Positions 34,754-36,697 of a stretch of DNA of 36,697 nucleotides are shown in pieces. Position 1 is the stretch's first letter; each line of letters opens with the position of its first letter. Both the position numbers and the translations under genes were made by a program. This stretch comes from Clostridium sp. OF09-36 (GTDB lineage: Bacteria > Bacillota > Clostridia > Lachnospirales > Lachnospiraceae): the NCBI RefSeq assembly GCF_003481985.1, contig NZ_QUMD01000032.1:1-36697 (forward strand), written 5' to 3'. Below the pieces are notes generated by a model. The model searched no databases. It had not been told where the DNA came from and was given only the letters and a program-made list of their open reading frames with translations.

Positions 34754-35506
34754 TCAGATAACCCGGCGCACGCAAAGGATCGTCCGGTATGTCGCATAGC
34801 TCGTAATGATCCCGTTTTTCGTATTGCTGGCATGAACAATTTTTCTTTTTGCTTCTTCAATCTGACTTTCTGTGCCAGCCAGAGTGTTCTTTATCACCGG
34901 TGCGGGCTGACAGATTGCTGATGCAAATTGCTGTGGCGGGCGTGGCACAGATTGGTAATCCCACATGTCAAATGTCTGTGACAGCCGTGGCACTGTATGG
35001 CACGATTCTCCTGCGTATGCCTGCGACGGCAGCACCGGCTGCTCCAGCTGCACCGTTCTTCTGCCTGCTGCACACCGACATGCCATCAAGTACACAGGGA
35101 AGCAGACGGTTTCCCGCATCCTTCTGAAAAAGAAATGCAGCACGGATCTTATCCTCGGTTCCAACTACGCAGCTGACATCCAGATCATAATCCTCCTGTT
35201 CTTCGGACAATGCCTCTCTCTTCTTTTTTCTTTAAGTCCGAAACCAGATGCTTCCATCTTTCTCCCGGCAAATCCCGGAGCGGCCACGCCGTCTTTCCTG
35301 GCATTTTTCCGGAAAAGACCGGGCTGTTTCCGATATCGCCCAACGTTTCCAAAAGCTGGTAATCGTCCCGGAGCTCAAATATAAAACCCCAGTCCTCCAA
35401 AAATGCACAAAGCTGATTGTATTTTTCTGAAATTTGAAAATGCATCTGCTGTATCTGCCGTGACCGTAACGATTTCCCTTTCTTCCCTGTACTCTGGTTT
35501 TTCCAT
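34754..35506 (-). pseudogene. Uncharacterised gene with multiple frame breaks
   Basis: Protein-like sequence runs through three overlapping minus-strand frames. It starts with the ATG at 35506 (TGGAG site 7 bases upstream), continues as FQISEKYNQLCAFLEDWGF...DDYQLLETLGDI (to about 35220), then EEQEDYDLDVSCVVGTEDKI (about 35210-35120). Possibly it ends as a Pro/Gln-rich stretch and ESQIEEAKRKIVHASN up to the stop at 34754. Single-base additions near 35445 and 35225 would link the first parts, as in other broken genes here. No family recognised; no membrane or signal segments stand out in the joined frame. It may be one intact gene of about 250 aa damaged by sequence errors, or a true remnant. 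Confidence 0.35.
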
Positions 35507-35647
35507 CGTTTTCTCCATTCTACTGATTATTTCGTTATCTGCAATGCAGTGATGTTTCTTCTATGTATAATGACACATCAGGTCCCAATCTGTCCCAAAG
35601 TTTTTGTTAAAAAATGACAATTTTTCTCAGATTGTTACTACCCAAAA

Positions 35648-35682
35648 AAGGATGGATTCGCCATCACAGCATATCCATCCTT
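35648..35682 (-). terminator. Intrinsic terminator after the ABC substrate-binding protein gene
   Basis: A perfect 9-bp stem (AAGGATGGA with TCCATCCTT) is followed on the minus strand by TTTTTT. It lies 54 bases downstream of the stop codon at 35736. The remaining 35516-35647 region shows no gene. Confidence 0.8.
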
Positions 35683-35735
35683 CTTATTCTCCTGTGTACA
35701 AACTTTTTATCCTGTTTCGTTGCACTGCAACAATT

Positions 35736-36589
35736 TTATTTGATAAACAGGCTGTTTACATCCAGTGCCTCATCGATCATGCCGGACTCCAGCATGAAAT
35801 CTGCAGTTTTCTGGAATCCACCGATGTCGTCCTCGCTGATATTCAGGGAGAAATCGTAGTAGTCATACATCTCTCTGACTGCTTCCTCATCTAGATCAAG
35901 CTCTTTTGCCACAATGCTCATAGTCTCGTCCGGGTTTTCCTTCATGAAATCCGCAATCTCCTGCTGGGATTTTTCAAGCTGCGCGATCACCTCCGGATGC
36001 TCATCATAGAACTTCTGGGTGGTAGCCACTGCAATGATCGCCTTGATGAGTCCCTCTCCATCGGTTACCTTGTGGTAGCCCTGTTTGTCAGCATTGTAGG
36101 CAACCGCACCAGCTAACAGTGCTGCGTCTACGCTGCCGCCATCCAGGCCTGCCTTCGCATCCGGGATGCTCATGCTCACATAATTTACATCATCTATGCT
36201 CATGCCAGCCTGAGCCAGGTAAGATACTAAAAGCTCATGCAGGTTTGTACCAGCCGGACCTGCAATGGTCTTGCCCTTTAAGCTCTCCGGAGTAGTCAGG
36301 CTCTCATCCTTGGAATACATGCAGAATGCCTTCGGGGAACGGCTGTACATATTCAATACTTTAATATCCGCACCATTCGCTGCAGACAGAATCACAGAGG
36401 TTGCGCCAACTGCATATAAAACCTGTACATCGCCGGATGCCAGCGCCTGTGTCTGATCCGCGCCGGAGGTAATCTCCGCGTACTCGGTAGAAATGCCCAT
36501 CTCACCGAAATCCTTCTCAAAAATTCCCTGGTCCTTCTCAATGATCGTCGGCACATTCAGCGGAGACGTTACATAAGTAAATACCAGCT
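35736..36589 (-). CDS. ABC transporter substrate-binding protein (SsuA/NMT1-like), 5' end removed by intron
   Basis: Partial gene whose remaining 283 or so residues form a type II periplasmic-binding fold of the nitrate/sulfonate/THI5-like group: YVTSPLNVPTIIEKDQGIFE near the start, ASGDVQVLYAVGATSVI, GKTIAGPAGTNLHELLVSYL and a C-terminal helical part. The frame stays open upstream through LVFTYVTSPLN to base 36589, where the group II intron starts in the opposite orientation. The signal peptide and first residues are therefore missing from this window; an in-frame TAG within the intron prevents reading through. Likely substrates are alkylsulfonates, nitrate or thiamine precursors, undetermined. 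A terminator at 35648-35682 ends it. Confidence 0.85.
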
Positions 36590-36697
36590 GTGCGCCCAGC
36601 TAAGGGTGTGTAGTCAAGCCGGTGGGAATCCGGTTTATCCAAGGTTTAGCCAACCAGATAATAGCGAGTCTTGGGATGATGTCGGTAACGCATCTGA
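36590..36697 (+). mobile_element. Group II intron, 5' end (partial)
   Basis: From 36590 the plus strand reads GTGCGCCCAGCTAAGGGTG, then AGTCAAG, GCCGGTGGGAATCCGGT hairpin and AGCCAACC. This is the conserved 5' end and start of domain I of bacterial group II introns of the Ll.LtrB type (GTGCGCCCAG-AGGGTG-AGTCAAG-GCCAACC in the same order). ATCCAAG and CTTGGGAT downstream can pair as part of domain I. The rest, presumably with a reverse transcriptase/maturase gene, lies beyond the window. It is inserted antisense in the binding-protein gene, so the host transcript cannot splice it out. Confidence 0.8.

Noticed and set aside
34849..35384. Plus-strand open frames overlapping the broken unknown gene.
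   Set aside because: Cys/Pro/Ser-rich low-quality translations without ribosome sites; judged shadows of the minus-strand frames.
1..36697. Phage, defence or secondary-metabolite clusters.
   Set aside because: No integrase, phage structural, restriction, toxin-antitoxin or NRPS/PKS-like genes were seen; the group II intron end is the only clear mobile element.

Overview
The window looks like a chromosomal stretch from a spore-forming Firmicute, most likely Lachnospiraceae (Clostridium cluster XIVa). I infer this from the spoIIA-sigF-spoVA sporulation genes, strong AGGAGG-type ribosome sites, T-box and FMN riboswitches, a TAXI-type TRAP transporter and moderate GC. No species can be named from sequence alone. 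Most genes read on the minus strand.

Layout, left to right. 0.2-1.7 kb: spoVAE and spoVAD, the end of a split spoVA locus. 1.8-6.3 kb: an esterase/SLC13-like permease pair divergent from two tandem LysR regulators, with overlapping promoters centred on a perfect palindrome. 6.3-9.5 kb: a TAXI-TRAP transporter (binding lipoprotein plus fused permease). 9.7-13.9 kb: a MarR regulator with a heterodimeric ABC exporter. 14.1-15.5 kb: a flavoprotein of the thioredoxin-reductase family behind a truncated ribU that still has its FMN riboswitch. 15.57-15.74 kb: two tRNA-Leu genes. 15.8-19.4 kb: the spoIIA-sigF-spoVAA-VAB-VAC operon, holding two small unannotated ORFs. 19.5-25.5 kb: valS (with T-box leader), folC, a 44-aa ORF and a TPR membrane protein. 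25.6-25.8 kb: tRNA-Val and tRNA-Met. 26-28.6 kb: a methyltransferase, an ArsC/Spx-like protein, a 65-aa protein and a YprB-like exonuclease. 28.7-30.6 kb: a GGDEF-REC-HD-GYP protein. 31.2-34.6 kb: a pentose operon (FGGY kinase, AraD, transaldolase). 34.7-36.6 kb: a broken unknown gene and an ABC substrate-binding protein cut off by the 5' end of a group II intron at 36590.

Quality caution: at least seven recognisable genes, including essential valS, are interrupted by apparent single-base deletions, mostly in short homopolymers. Restoring one base per break gives normal family lengths. I read these as sequence errors rather than real pseudogenes and annotate such genes over their full extent. 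Likely real truncations are ribU and the intron-interrupted binding protein.

The most unusual points are the FMN riboswitch/ribU remnant in front of a flavoenzyme that lacks NADPH-binding motifs, the split spoVA locus with a hairpin over the spoVAD ribosome site, two small proteins hidden in the forespore operon, a family of palindromic elements at gene 3' ends, and the group II intron insertion.
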